Source: Planctomycetota bacterium (GTDB taxonomy: Bacteria > Planctomycetota > Planctomycetia > Pirellulales > Pirellulaceae). Taken from it: DNA of 64,000 bases. Shown one piece after another: positions 1 through 8,486 of this stretch (position 1 is its first letter; the number at the start of each line of letters is the position of its first letter). The position numbers and the translations under genes are program-made. Location: the NCBI GenBank assembly GCA_026692905.1, contig JAPLNL010000046.1, positions 1 to 64,000 of the forward strand, read 5' to 3'. Below the pieces are notes generated by a model. The model did not search any database, was not told the DNA's origin, and saw nothing but the letters and a program-made list of their open reading frames with translations.

Positions 1-166
1 GCGAACTCGGTTCGTCCTCATTCGCATCGTTGATTTGCGTTTTTGAAACGGTTTGCTTGCTGTTGGTTCCGTTGTTGGAAGATTGATTGCGGAGCGCTAA
101 GGCAGCGATCGTACCAGCCAAGAGGCCGACTACAATTCCCGAAACTCGAATGGCGTTGCGATTCAC
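1..166 (-). CDS. Membrane-anchored or secreted protein, N-terminal fragment
   Basis: A GTG codon at 164-166 opens a reading frame that runs off the left edge of the window, leaving about 55 codons. The product begins MNRNAIRVSGIVVGLLAGTI, a positively charged start followed by a single hydrophobic segment, and then a polar Ser/Asn/Gln-rich stretch. This suggests a signal anchor or signal peptide. The GTG lies two bases after the stop of the upstream ACT-domain gene on the same strand, so the two are probably co-transcribed. The body of the protein is outside the window and its function cannot be assigned. The alternative is that the frame is not translated; the tight spacing and the hydrophobic segment argue otherwise. 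Confidence 0.55.
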   Translation of the reverse strand, partial: MNRNAIRVSGIVVGLLAGTIAALALRNQSSNNGTNSKQTVSKTQINDANEDEPSS

Positions 167-168
167 AA

Positions 169-663
169 TTACACCGTACCGTCCAAAAGATCCCCTTCGG
201 TAATCATTCGAAAGCCTTTATGGGCCAGGGTTTCGAGCGCGTGTTCAGTGTTGTCAACCATGATCGCGACTGCAGGCTCTCCGTTAGGACGAAAGAGCAG
301 GGGGTAAGCCTGGATGATATTGATTTCTGCTTGAAGCAGAGCGGTACAAATCTGCAAAAGAGGTTGTGAGCTTTTAGGCAGCTCCACGCCTATCAAATCG
401 CTTTCGATGATGGCCAGGCCAGCCCGTTCCAAGATTTCGCGGCCACGTTCTGCATGGCTGAGCAAAAAACGAACGAAAGCGCATTCTGCGGAATCGTTGA
501 TTGATAGGGCAACGATACGGATGCCGGTCCCCTCGAATCGTCGAACTACCTCCAACAATTGTCCAACCCGATTTTCCAGAAAAACCGTGAACTGGCGAAT
601 GGTTGGATAATTGCGACCATGGATGGTCTCAAAAGACGTGGAGGATCCCTCTCCCGTGCTCAT
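169..663 (-). CDS. Tandem ACT-domain protein
   Basis: 164 residues. The first half (about residues 22-90, IRQFTVFLENRVGQLLEVVR) has the beta-alpha-beta opening of an ACT domain with the Gly-Gln/Leu turn that usually contacts an amino-acid ligand. The second half (about 95-160) resembles a second ACT unit with the pattern LLQICTALLQAEINIIQAYPL. Stand-alone tandem ACT proteins are usually amino-acid-sensing regulatory subunits; no catalytic domain is present, and the ligand cannot be read from sequence. It starts at an ATG at 661-663 and is followed two bases after its stop by a membrane-anchored gene on the same strand. Family placement is fairly sure; its role is not. Confidence 0.8.
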   Translation of the reverse strand: MSTGEGSSTSFETIHGRNYPTIRQFTVFLENRVGQLLEVVRRFEGTGIRIVALSINDSAECAFVRFLLSHAERGREILERAGLAIIESDLIGVELPKSSQPLLQICTALLQAEINIIQAYPLLFRPNGEPAVAIMVDNTEHALETLAHKGFRMITEGDLLDGTV

Positions 664-755
664 GATTCGATGCTTTCTAAAAACGGGTCATAGATGCGAC
701 GATACAGTCCGTGGTAGTGTACCAGAAAGATTGGAAACTGCGAAAAGGTCAGCTT

Positions 756-1973
756 CTATCGGTACTTTCGGTTGAAGACATCCGGGTCAAACGGGTCTTT
801 TTTGGCTTGTGTGGTGCCAGAACCGCTTTGCTTCTCAAATTTCTCGATGGCTGCTTCAAGGTCGGAGATCTCGGACATGGACAGAAATTCCGTAGGTGTC
901 GCCGATTTCGCTGGCTTTGAGAGTTTCGCGTTCCTGTCTTGTTCGACATCATTGAGGCGCTTCGAATTTCGGACAGGCGGTGTGCTTGCATGAAGGTTTG
1001 CCGAAGCTGCAGTAACACCGGAATCAACGGGTGGTACGGATGGGTATTGGTTGGGCATGTTGGAGGCCGGCTTTTGGGAAAGGGCAAGCGATTTGACCCA
1101 AAAATTGATGTGTTCGATCAATTGACGCTCCTCGGCTTTAGCTTGATTCAAGCTAGGGTTGCGTTGGATGCCGTGCGCCTTGGTAGCATACGCCATCAAT
1201 GGACTATCTTGAATATGTTCTCGATTGATGTACTTCAACACTTCGTCGAGATCGCGGGCAAGGATGACTGCGGATTGGTCGCCGACAGGTTGGTAAAGAT
1301 GGAATTCGGATTTACCCATCATTCCATGACATCCGGACTGGCCACAGCGTGAAACAAGAATCGGCAAGATTCTGCTGTGAAACGTCTTGCGAATGTAACC
1401 TGGAATTTCATGCTTGGTCCATGAGTCAGCGATTTGCTCTTTATCGGGCGCCGTGTCTTCGGTTTTTGATTGGGGAGTTTCCGTGTTGGCTCGAGAAACG
1501 GGATTAGGCTCGGCTTGAAGGTGAACGGCCTGTTTAACGCTCTCGTCTGCCATCAACGCTTGCCGAAGAAGATGCTCCAACTGTTTAAAGCGTGGGGAAT
1601 CGGAAGCGTTTTTTTCTAAAACTTCGTAATGTTCGACAGCGCGATCGATGAGTCCCTGCTGGATGCACCAATAGGCGAGTTGCCAATGTTCGCCAGTCCC
1701 CCATTGTTTTACGTTCGAACGCTGGTGTTGGTAAAGCGATTCCAGGGTTGGGCCAACAAAAGCAATTTGCTTGGTTTCAACGAATACATTGCTAGAACCG
1801 TCTGCAATCGAGATCCGGTCTTTCTCTGCGCGAACAGAGCCTTTGAGGACGTTTCCGTTTTTGAGAAGAACGAAGCTGCGTTCGGCCGGACGAGGTTGAT
1901 CGGCGGTTAAGTTTGCGAGGACCAAGGAGGAAGCAATGAGCAAACTGGCGATGCAGAGTTTTTGAGAAACCAT
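756..1973 (-). CDS. Secreted planctomycete protein with degenerate cytochrome-like motif
   Basis: About 405 residues from the ATG at 1971-1973, chosen over an upstream in-frame codon at 2066 because it begins with a good signal peptide (MVSQKLCIASLLIASSLVLA). Residues 35-80 (FVLLKNGNVLKGSVRAE) look like the small beta domain common at the start of secreted planctomycete proteins, followed by a helical region (YWCIQQGLIDRAVEHYEVLE) reminiscent of a TPR unit. The middle contains HSRILPILVSRCGQSGCHG, a heme-c-like CxxxxCH site with two extra residues between the cysteines. The C-terminal third is polar, low complexity and probably disordered. No enzyme function is evident; periplasmic location is inferred. 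Confidence 0.75.
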   Translation of the reverse strand: MVSQKLCIASLLIASSLVLANLTADQPRPAERSFVLLKNGNVLKGSVRAEKDRISIADGSSNVFVETKQIAFVGPTLESLYQHQRSNVKQWGTGEHWQLAYWCIQQGLIDRAVEHYEVLEKNASDSPRFKQLEHLLRQALMADESVKQAVHLQAEPNPVSRANTETPQSKTEDTAPDKEQIADSWTKHEIPGYIRKTFHSRILPILVSRCGQSGCHGMMGKSEFHLYQPVGDQSAVILARDLDEVLKYINREHIQDSPLMAYATKAHGIQRNPSLNQAKAEERQLIEHINFWVKSLALSQKPASNMPNQYPSVPPVDSGVTAASANLHASTPPVRNSKRLNDVEQDRNAKLSKPAKSATPTEFLSMSEISDLEAAIEKFEKQSGSGTTQAKKDPFDPDVFNRKYR

Positions 1974-2088
1974 GGCAGCTCGACGCAATAAACGGAGTGA
2001 GCAAAAAAGGCTATGCTCGCCATGATTCGAAAACCGCGTGCGAACAGCCACGCGGGAGAGTATCAAAACGTTGTGCGCCGTAGCAAGA

Positions 2089-3105
2089 CTATGCGTTCAC
2101 AAATTTCTTGTCGTGTTTTTCGCGTTGAGCTAGCTCTAAATCATGCTCCACCATGATCTTCGCTAATTGACGCACATCGGTCTCAGGGACCCAGCCAAGT
2201 TTCTCTTTGGCTTTGCTTGCGTCACCAAGCAACAAGTCCACCTCGGCTGGTCGGAGGTAACGCGGATCGATTTCAACGTACTTGTTCCAATCTAAGTCCA
2301 GTTGACCAAAGACCATGTCCAAGAATTCGCGAATCGTGCGGGTCTCGCCTGTCGCGATCACAAAATCGTCCGGCTCTGTGTGTTGTAGCATTCTCCACAT
2401 GGCGTCGACGTAGTCTTTGGCAAAGCCCCAATCCCGCTTCGAATCCAGGTTGCCTAGATACAATTTATCTTGGAGACCTAATTTGATTCGGGTGGCGGCG
2501 CGCGTGATTTTGCGAGTCACGAACGTTTCACCGCGGCGCGGCGATTCGTGGTTAAAGAGAATGCCATTGCAAGCAAACATTCCATAGCTACGACGATAAT
2601 TTACCGTTTGGAAGAAAGCGTAGACCTTCGCACAAGCGTAGGGCGATTGCGGATTGAAGGGCGTCTTTTCGGTTTGAGGCGTTTCCAAAACCATACCGTA
2701 CATTTCGGAACTGCTCGCCTGGTAGACGCGAACCTCTTTTCGCTTGTTCAGCAACCGAGCGGCTTCCAAAACATTTAATGAGCCAACCCCGTCACTCATG
2801 AGCGTATAAACAGGTTGGTCAAAAGAAACCCGAACGTGGCTTTGAGCACCCAAATTGTAAATTTCGTCTGGTTCTACTTCTTGGACCAAATTGGTCAGCG
2901 ATTGGCCGTCCGTTAGATCACCATAGTGAAGCAGCAACTTTGGTTTTTCGTGGATATCACGGTAGAGGTGATCAATTCTACCTGTCGAAAAACTACTCGA
3001 CCGACGTACCAAACCGTGTACGGTATATCCTTTTTGGAGAAGCAATTCTGCGAGGTAGGAACCATCCTGTCCGGTGATTCCTGTAATGAGTGCTGATCGT
3101 GCCAT
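2089..3105 (-). CDS. gmd: GDP-mannose 4,6-dehydratase
   Basis: About 338 residues from the ATG at 3103-3105; a TTG at 3129 would add eight residues ahead of the Rossmann fold and is less likely. The protein opens with the NADP-binding motif [10 protein letters not shown]. It carries the catalytic SSSEMYG segment and the YACAK (YxxxK) motif, then the family signature [19 protein letters not shown] and [14 protein letters not shown]. This extended-SDR enzyme converts GDP-mannose to GDP-4-keto-6-deoxymannose, the precursor of GDP-fucose, GDP-rhamnose or GDP-perosamine in cell-surface glycans. It sits alone here, without an adjacent fucose synthase. A divergent paralogue lies at 19858-20847. Confidence 0.95.
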   Translation of the reverse strand: MARSALITGITGQDGSYLAELLLQKGYTVHGLVRRSSSFSTGRIDHLYRDIHEKPKLLLHYGDLTDGQSLTNLVQEVEPDEIYNLGAQSHVRVSFDQPVYTLMSDGVGSLNVLEAARLLNKRKEVRVYQASSSEMYGMVLETPQTEKTPFNPQSPYACAKVYAFFQTVNYRRSYGMFACNGILFNHESPRRGETFVTRKITRAATRIKLGLQDKLYLGNLDSKRDWGFAKDYVDAMWRMLQHTEPDDFVIATGETRTIREFLDMVFGQLDLDWNKYVEIDPRYLRPAEVDLLLGDASKAKEKLGWVPETDVRQLAKIMVEHDLELAQREKHDKKFVNA

Positions 3106-3277
3106 TTGGAAAATTGACTTCCCCTTCAAGTGTTGAAAAAGTAGCTGAGCTTGAGAGCCAGACCCATCAAATCGAGTTAGAACAGTAGTTTACCCAATTG
3201 GGCGCATTTTTACATAGTCCAGATTGCGGTCCTTGGATGGTAATTCATGTTCATTCAATACAAGATTGGCATAAAAA

Positions 3278-3304
3278 AACCCTCGCCATTTTCTGGCGAG
3301 GGTT
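3278..3304 (-). terminator. Rho-independent terminator
   Basis: An 11-bp perfect stem (AACCCTCGCCA at 3278-3288 with its complement at 3294-3304) closes a 5-nt loop. On the minus strand it is followed by a run of eight T, interrupted only after the run, exactly as expected for an intrinsic terminator. It lies 23 bases after the stop codon of the Ser/Gly-rich TIGR03000 gene. Confidence 0.9.
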
Positions 3305-3327
3305 CCAAATAGAGAAGTCGTGATGAA

Positions 3328-4545
3328 CTATTTCACCGCAACTTTGCTGGCCGAATCTGAATCTTCAAAGTTGAAGGAGAGTTCGAGGTTGTCGCCAGCG
3401 ATCAAACGAATCGTCTTTTCTTTGGTAACACCTTCATGGGTAACTTGGATCTTGTAGTCGTCCCAAGAATGGCCTTGTTGAAGCTGCTTGGTTCGGAATA
3501 CTCGCGAAGTACCTTCACTTTTGGTTCCGTTTTGAGCCAAAACCACGTTCGCTTTTTCCGGAACGTTGAGTGTCAAAATGGTCTCGATCGGAGCGTCCGA
3601 CTTGAGCGATTCGAAATTCAGTTCTTCGCCGTTGCCGCTTTCGACCACGACGGTTTTGCTTTGAACGACTTCAGTACCGTCAGCGTTGTTCATCACCGCT
3701 TTGACTTCGAATCGGTAAGCATCGTTCGCTTTAAGGTCACGACTGACGAAGTGACGTTTGGTTCCGGTTGTGGTCGTCGCATTGCCATTCACAAAAACTT
3801 TTGCAGATTCGGGCAAATTGACGGTCAAATGGATTTCGTTTGGCAGGATATTGCTGGAGGAAGCCAGCTTATTAGCGGTTTGCGAGTTCGAGATAGAACC
3901 CGAGTTGCCAAGTCCGTCCGCTGGCGCTGCGTAGGTCTCGTACGACGGCGAGTAGGTTTCGTAACTTCCGTATTGCATGGTCGAGCTAGTGCTACCGGCG
4001 CCGAACGAACCAGTGCTGCTACCGCCGTAGGATGGAGCATAACCTCCTGTGGAATGGGTGTAATGAGAACCGCCCGAAGAACCACCCCCCGAAGAACCAC
4101 CGCCCGAAGAACCACCGCCCGAAGAACCAGAACTTCGAGTTGCATATCCGCCATGCGATCCACCCGAGCTACCATAGGAGGTCGTGTAGGCACCCCCCGA
4201 TGAGCCACCGGACGATCCGTAGGAAGCTCGATACGCTGCTTTTGCATGAATATGATCATGGATTCGGGCGCCTAACCGGCGTAGAGGGCCGACATGCCCA
4301 CCCGAAGAACCACCGCTGGATGCTCCGCCTGACGAGCCGTAGCCGCCACTGGAACCATAGCCACCACTGGAACCATAGCCGCCGCTGGAGCCATTGCCAC
4401 CGCTGGAGCCATAACCCGAAGCATAGGCGCCACCGCTGGAGCCATATCCGCTGCTACCGTAACCCGCTTCAACCGGGTTGGAAACTACGAATGCCAACGC
4501 AACAAGCGTTGTAGCCGAAAGCCAATTCTTCAGGGTATTTCTCAT
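3328..4545 (-). CDS. Secreted Ser/Gly-rich protein with two TIGR03000 domains
   Basis: 405 residues with a signal peptide ending near GYG. Residues about 28-190 are dominated by repeats of GYGSSGG and GSSGG, interrupted by a short basic segment (LRRLGARIHDHIHAKA). After a Tyr/Ser linker come two copies of the planctomycete TIGR03000 domain, about residues 245-320 (beginning HLTVNLPESAKVFVNG) and 325-398 (beginning LTLNVPEKANVVL). TIGR03000 has no assigned biochemical role; it is found almost only in planctomycetes, usually once or twice behind a low-complexity segment. A surface or periplasmic structural role is inferred. The gene is monocistronic: it has its own terminator at 3278-3304. Confidence 0.88.
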   Translation of the reverse strand: MRNTLKNWLSATTLVALAFVVSNPVEAGYGSSGYGSSGGAYASGYGSSGGNGSSGGYGSSGGYGSSGGYGSSGGASSGGSSGGHVGPLRRLGARIHDHIHAKAAYRASYGSSGGSSGGAYTTSYGSSGGSHGGYATRSSGSSGGGSSGGGSSGGGSSGGSHYTHSTGGYAPSYGGSSTGSFGAGSTSSTMQYGSYETYSPSYETYAAPADGLGNSGSISNSQTANKLASSSNILPNEIHLTVNLPESAKVFVNGNATTTTGTKRHFVSRDLKANDAYRFEVKAVMNNADGTEVVQSKTVVVESGNGEELNFESLKSDAPIETILTLNVPEKANVVLAQNGTKSEGTSRVFRTKQLQQGHSWDDYKIQVTHEGVTKEKTIRLIAGDNLELSFNFEDSDSASKVAVK

Positions 4546-4713
4546 GACGCTCCTCCAGGACCAGACAAAAAACTGCTACCTCGCAGTCCGTTTTCGTACC
4601 TTTTGAGAATACCCGGAATCGCACGTAATTCAAGCAGGCTGGGTGGTATTTAGGGAATAGGCAATTTGGGAGGTGTGTGCGGAAGTAGGTGTCGTTCAAC
4701 GCTTTTCTGTCGA

Positions 4714-4780
4714 CTCGGGAGGGTGAGGTTCCTGCCGAACCTTGTCGTCGCAAGCACAGCCGGAGCCTCGCTCTCTCGAG
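4714..4780. repeat. Dispersed palindromic repeat, GAGG family (copy 1)
   Basis: Imperfect inverted repeat with arms of the form GGGAGGGTGAGGTTCCTGCC and its approximate complement near 4760-4780. Three further copies lie at 31494-31554, 34342-34403 and 56373-56436. This copy is the most degenerate of the four. It occupies most of the 308-bp gap 4546-4853, which otherwise holds nothing recognisable apart from upstream sequence of the TIGR03000 gene. Confidence 0.8.
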
Positions 4781-4853
4781 GAAAACTTGTTTGCCCACGG
4801 TCAGACGAGCACCCATCGGCTTGTGTACTATTGAGAAGGTGTCGAACTGTTGA

Positions 4854-5123
4854 CTAAAAATCGCTTATGATTTTGTTAAAAGACCACCAGCAAATTGCTG
4901 CACAGATTGCGATCAAACCGCAGGTATAGAGAATGTTGACAACCGACCAAAAGCACTTTTCCATTTTGGAAAACGACGGGCTGATCCAAAGAATGGGTAA
5001 GCCCAAAAAACCGGTCACGCCAAACAACATCACGAAGATTAGCGTGCGCGAGTGCAGGAATTTTTCCTGTCCATTTTTTTGCGAGTTCAGGTCGCTGCTT
5101 TTCAGTGATTTCGTCGTGTCCAT
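4854..5123 (-). CDS. Small two-helix membrane protein
   Basis: About 89 residues from the ATG at 5121-5123 (MDTTKSLKSS...). The N-terminal third is polar and charged. Two hydrophobic segments follow, about residues 30-50 (TLIFVMLFGVTGFLGLPILW) and 60-82 (SVVNILYTCGLIAICAAICW). The polypeptide is not one I can place in a family. It starts 17 bases after the stop of the MBL-fold hydrolase on the same strand, so it is probably the second gene of a two-gene operon. The start is uncertain by a longer in-frame extension that overlaps the hydrolase, which I disfavour. Confidence 0.7.
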   Translation of the reverse strand: MDTTKSLKSSDLNSQKNGQEKFLHSRTLIFVMLFGVTGFLGLPILWISPSFSKMEKCFWSVVNILYTCGLIAICAAICWWSFNKIISDF

Positions 5124-5140
5124 AACAAATTGTGTTTTGT

Positions 5141-5923
5141 CTAGCCCGGAAGTCGGCCCTCCGCAATTTCTTGCTCCCATTGTTTGATCAAGGGCCAATC
5201 GATCGCACATGTGCCGAAATCCGAGAGGTGTAAGTAGCTATTTAGTCGTTCCAACACCTTGTTGATCATAGCTGGGTCTTTTCGAAAATAAGGACCATGG
5301 CTAGGCAAAAGCCATTCGATATCCGAATCCCGAATTCGCTCCAAAGACCGAATGAACGAGGGGATATCGCTACCGTGATGAGCGTCGATCGCTCCTACAC
5401 CACCATCTCGATAAATGTTATCACCACTTAGCAACAGATTATTTAGCCGGAAGGCGAGTTGGCTATCGGCATGGCCCGGTGTTGACCATACCTCGAGCTT
5501 GAGATTTCCCACCGTGATCACATCACCATCGTTGACGTGTTTTTCGACCGATACTGGTGGCATTGGCTCGCTGATTCCCTGGGCATGGATTTCAGCGAAC
5601 GTCTGTAAGCGGTCGCCAGCCTCAAGCAATGCTGCAGCGTTGGGGTGAGCGGTTACCGTCGTCTTCAAAAGCTGTTTTGCCTTAGCAAATCCTTGACTGT
5701 GATCAACATCCGCGTGTGTCGCAATCAATGATTTGCATTTTGACAACGGAAAATCCAGTTCTCGAATCAGATCGATGACTTCTTCGACGGAATCCTCGTA
5801 GCCAATGTCAATCAACACCCATTCATCGGCATCGTGAATTAAATACACGTTGCAACCGATCAAGTGACCAGCCTGAACGTTGAGTTCGATAACATTCGGG
5901 AAAATGGGTTTGCGTTGAAGCAT
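5141..5923 (-). CDS. MBL-fold metallo-hydrolase
   Basis: 260 residues. Metallo-beta-lactamase motifs appear in order: THADVDHSQG (about residue 69, an HxDxDH variant in which the second His of the usual HxHxDH is Asp), STPGHADSQLAF (about 148), LLSGDNIYRDGG (about 168) and LPSHGPYF (about 215). These supply the ligands for a binuclear metal site typical of hydrolases acting on esters, thioesters or lactones; the substrate cannot be read. The HADVDH variant is known in several subgroups of the superfamily and need not mean loss of activity. It is followed by a small membrane protein gene, suggesting co-expression. Confidence 0.88.
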   Translation of the reverse strand: MLQRKPIFPNVIELNVQAGHLIGCNVYLIHDADEWVLIDIGYEDSVEEVIDLIRELDFPLSKCKSLIATHADVDHSQGFAKAKQLLKTTVTAHPNAAALLEAGDRLQTFAEIHAQGISEPMPPVSVEKHVNDGDVITVGNLKLEVWSTPGHADSQLAFRLNNLLLSGDNIYRDGGVGAIDAHHGSDIPSFIRSLERIRDSDIEWLLPSHGPYFRKDPAMINKVLERLNSYLHLSDFGTCAIDWPLIKQWEQEIAEGRLPG

Positions 5924-6049
5924 CTAAATCTTTGATCTGAAGGGGGCTACGGCCTAGGAGCGAGATTTTAGGCTGCAATCTCGTTTGAGGGCAACGGTCT
6001 TCGAATATATTTAATGAATTGTCCGGGGACTGAATTTTGGCGAATCCAG

Positions 6050-7000
6050 CTACGAATCGTCCTGTATTCTGTCCCGACGCTCGCCTAACAGAGCCGTCAG
6101 CCCTTCGCGGTAGCTTGGGAAATCCCATTCCATTCCTAACTCAGTCTGGAGCCGATGGTTTCGGACCCGCTTGTTGCCATCGCTCCGTAAACTCGCTTCG
6201 CCAGGTTCTTTGGGTTTCACGGCCTCGAAAACGGGAGGCGGCCAACCTCCAAGTTTCGCAATGAACTCGTAATAGTCTCGCCTTCGTACAGGCTCGCCAT
6301 CGCTGATGCAGTACAACGAAGACTTCATGCTTGTGCTTGAAACCTTCACGATGGAAGTTGCCAAATCCTCCACATGAATCAAGTTCAAATAACTTTCAGG
6401 ATCAACCTGCAAAGGAACTTGGTCTCGTATCGATTGCCATCGTGGAACTCGGCCCGGACCGTAAATACCAACGGGTCGCAATGAAATTCGTTGATTGCCG
6501 GGAATATGGGAAGCGATCCATTGTTCACCGGCCCAAGCTGCGATGGAACCGGGTCTTTCTGGTGAGACCTTGGATTCTTCGGTCACCCAGTCGCCCGGCG
6601 TAGCCGCTCCGAAAACCCCCGTCGTGGATAAATAAATCCACTTGGTTTCGTTCCCAACCATTTGATGCCAACCCTCGCTTTTCAGGAGCCTGTCAAGGTT
6701 GTCGAGACCTCGAGTGTGCGTTTCTGCATATGGTATGTCGGGTTGCGACGCGTGCGAAACGGCAATCAAAATGGTTGCAAATGCATTGATGGGTTGCTCT
6801 AGGTTTTGCAACGTCTCTGCCAAAATGGGAAGTCGACCGTTCAGCCAGTCCCAAACAATTGGCTTGATACCCAACTGACTTAACTGCGCTGCACGGTCGT
6901 TTGAGCGAGTGATAGCAAAGACAGGCTCTCCAATTTGCAACCACTTGCGTGCAACCTGACTTCCTACGTAACCACAGCCAACAATGAGCCTAGGAGCCAT
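6050..7000 (-). CDS. NAD(P)-dependent epimerase/dehydratase (extended SDR)
   Basis: 316 residues. The Rossmann motif is at the extreme N-terminus (LIVGCGYVGSQVARKW), a GxGxxG variant as in YeeZ-like atypical extended SDRs. Further landmarks are YLSTTGVFGA near residue 130 and SLRPVGIYGPGRVP near 180, followed by an LIHVEDLATSIV segment near 212. The canonical YxxxK pair is not evident, which fits the atypical subgroup. The substrate is unknown. It is divergently transcribed from the HtrA-like protease gene starting at 7193, with a 192-bp shared upstream region. Confidence 0.82.
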   Translation of the reverse strand: MAPRLIVGCGYVGSQVARKWLQIGEPVFAITRSNDRAAQLSQLGIKPIVWDWLNGRLPILAETLQNLEQPINAFATILIAVSHASQPDIPYAETHTRGLDNLDRLLKSEGWHQMVGNETKWIYLSTTGVFGAATPGDWVTEESKVSPERPGSIAAWAGEQWIASHIPGNQRISLRPVGIYGPGRVPRWQSIRDQVPLQVDPESYLNLIHVEDLATSIVKVSSTSMKSSLYCISDGEPVRRRDYYEFIAKLGGWPPPVFEAVKPKEPGEASLRSDGNKRVRNHRLQTELGMEWDFPSYREGLTALLGERRDRIQDDS

Positions 7001-7180
7001 GTCCTGATCTTTCGGTTAAATCGTCACAATCGCTATGGAACCGTGGCATTGGAGGTGTCCCCCGGCTGCTTTCTTGAGTTTCTTGAGTCAAATGGGTTTC
7101 ATTTTCGAGATAGTTAGCGAATAATCGAACCCGCGTAATCAATTTGCGGATTTTCCCTAGTTTGCTTGCAACCACAGCTT

Positions 7181-7186
7181 ACGGAG
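7181..7186 (+). promoter_or_regulatory. Ribosome binding site for the HtrA-like protease
   Basis: ACGGAG six bases before the GTG at 7193 supports that codon over the in-frame TTG at 7166. Confidence 0.6.
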
Positions 7187-7192
7187 TCTGAC

Positions 7193-8407
7193 GTGCCCAG
7201 TAAATGCTGCAATATCGACCGCCTTTTTCTTCGGCAACGCAATTTCGTGCTAAGAGCGTCGACATGGCATGCTTTCCTTCTCGTTTTGTTGATTGCTAGC
7301 GGGGTGGTCGGCAATTGGAATTCGTCCGCCATTGCTCAAGAGCCGTCTACGGTTGTGCCGCCAACGAAATTACCCGCGACGAACACGCGACAAGACAGAA
7401 CGGCATTTCGTCCGTCATTGCCTGAGCCCAAGTTCACCAAGACCCCAAAAACCAACGGAATCACTTCGGTCGAACTGGAACCAGGACTCAGTCGAATTCT
7501 GCGTGGCGATGAACCTCGCAACCAAGCAGAACTGATCGCGCTCGAAAAGCAACAGACCAAAGTTGCGGAGAAGGTCAATTTGGTCACAGTGAATCTTCAG
7601 CACGACAATACACAAGGAAGTGGCGTTATCATTACTGGCGAAGGATACGTCCTCACCGCGGCCCACGTCGCAGGTCGCCCTGGCAAAAAGATCAATATCA
7701 TTTTGCATGATGGCACTCGTGTTGAGGGTGTCAGCATGGGTGTAAATCGAGATATGGACGCTGGCTTGGTCCGAATCACGAAGCCACGCGACACCAAAGC
7801 TGATCCATGGCCACATGCAACTCTTGGAGCTTCCTCGGATTTACAAACGGGACAATGGGTCATTGCAACTGGCCACCCAGGCGGTTGGATGGCAGACCGT
7901 CCAGCGGTCGTTCGAATCGGTCGACTGCTGCGTATCCTTCGCTCGACCTTGGTAACCGACTGTTCGTTGATTGGAGGCGATAGTGGTGGCCCCCTCTTCG
8001 ATCTTGAGGGAAGGCTTATTGGAATCCATAGCCGAATCGGCATTGACGTGGACGACAACATGCATGTGCCAGTCGATGTTTTCGACGAAAGTTGGGCGCG
8101 CCTCGTGAAGAACGATGAGTGGGGCAGTTTGCCAGGTTTCAAACCAGCCATCGGAGTGCGAGGAACTTCGGATGCAGCGAGTGAAACCATGTGCAAAATC
8201 TCTTTTGTCGAACCGATTGGGCCTGCAGCCAAAGCAGGAATACGCGTGGGCGATGTCATCACCAAATTCGATAACCAGCCTATTGGTGTTTTCGATGATC
8301 TCAAGACAGCGGTCGACTCGCTCACCCCGGGTGAACGGGTCATTGTGGAACTTCAGCGGGACGGCAAGACCATGTCCCTGTCGTTGATCGTGGGTGTAAA
8401 AGAATAA
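7193..8407 (+). CDS. HtrA/DegP-like serine protease with C-terminal PDZ domain
   Basis: About 404 residues from a GTG start preceded by ACGGAG. A hydrophobic segment near residues 25-48 is a signal peptide or anchor. The trypsin-like domain has an intact triad: His in YVLTAAHVAG (about residue 158), Asp in NRDMDAGLVRI (about 189) and Ser in GGDSGGPLF (about 264). A PDZ domain follows (about 325-400, with AKAGIRVGDVITKFDN). The layout matches periplasmic HtrA proteases that degrade or hold misfolded envelope proteins. The next gene, 79 bp downstream on the same strand, is a related but degenerate protease, so the pair probably works together. Confidence 0.93.
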   Translation: MPSKCCNIDRLFLRQRNFVLRASTWHAFLLVLLIASGVVGNWNSSAIAQEPSTVVPPTKLPATNTRQDRTAFRPSLPEPKFTKTPKTNGITSVELEPGLSRILRGDEPRNQAELIALEKQQTKVAEKVNLVTVNLQHDNTQGSGVIITGEGYVLTAAHVAGRPGKKINIILHDGTRVEGVSMGVNRDMDAGLVRITKPRDTKADPWPHATLGASSDLQTGQWVIATGHPGGWMADRPAVVRIGRLLRILRSTLVTDCSLIGGDSGGPLFDLEGRLIGIHSRIGIDVDDNMHVPVDVFDESWARLVKNDEWGSLPGFKPAIGVRGTSDAASETMCKISFVEPIGPAAKAGIRVGDVITKFDNQPIGVFDDLKTAVDSLTPGERVIVELQRDGKTMSLSLIVGVKE

Positions 8408-8486
8408 TTTCGTACCGCGCTCAGTCGGTCATTGTTATAATAATATTCGGAACATTTTGAATCGAAGCAACCTGAGGCAACTCCCG

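Noticed and set aside
4032-4514. Plus-strand His/Arg-rich frame opposite the Ser/Gly-rich gene
   Set aside because: Caused by low-complexity codons (GGT/TCC repeats) on the coding strand; no start signal.
8431-8450. TATAAT box between the two protease genes
   Set aside because: A -10-like hexamer is present, but no -35 partner is recognised at the right distance, so I do not list it as a promoter.
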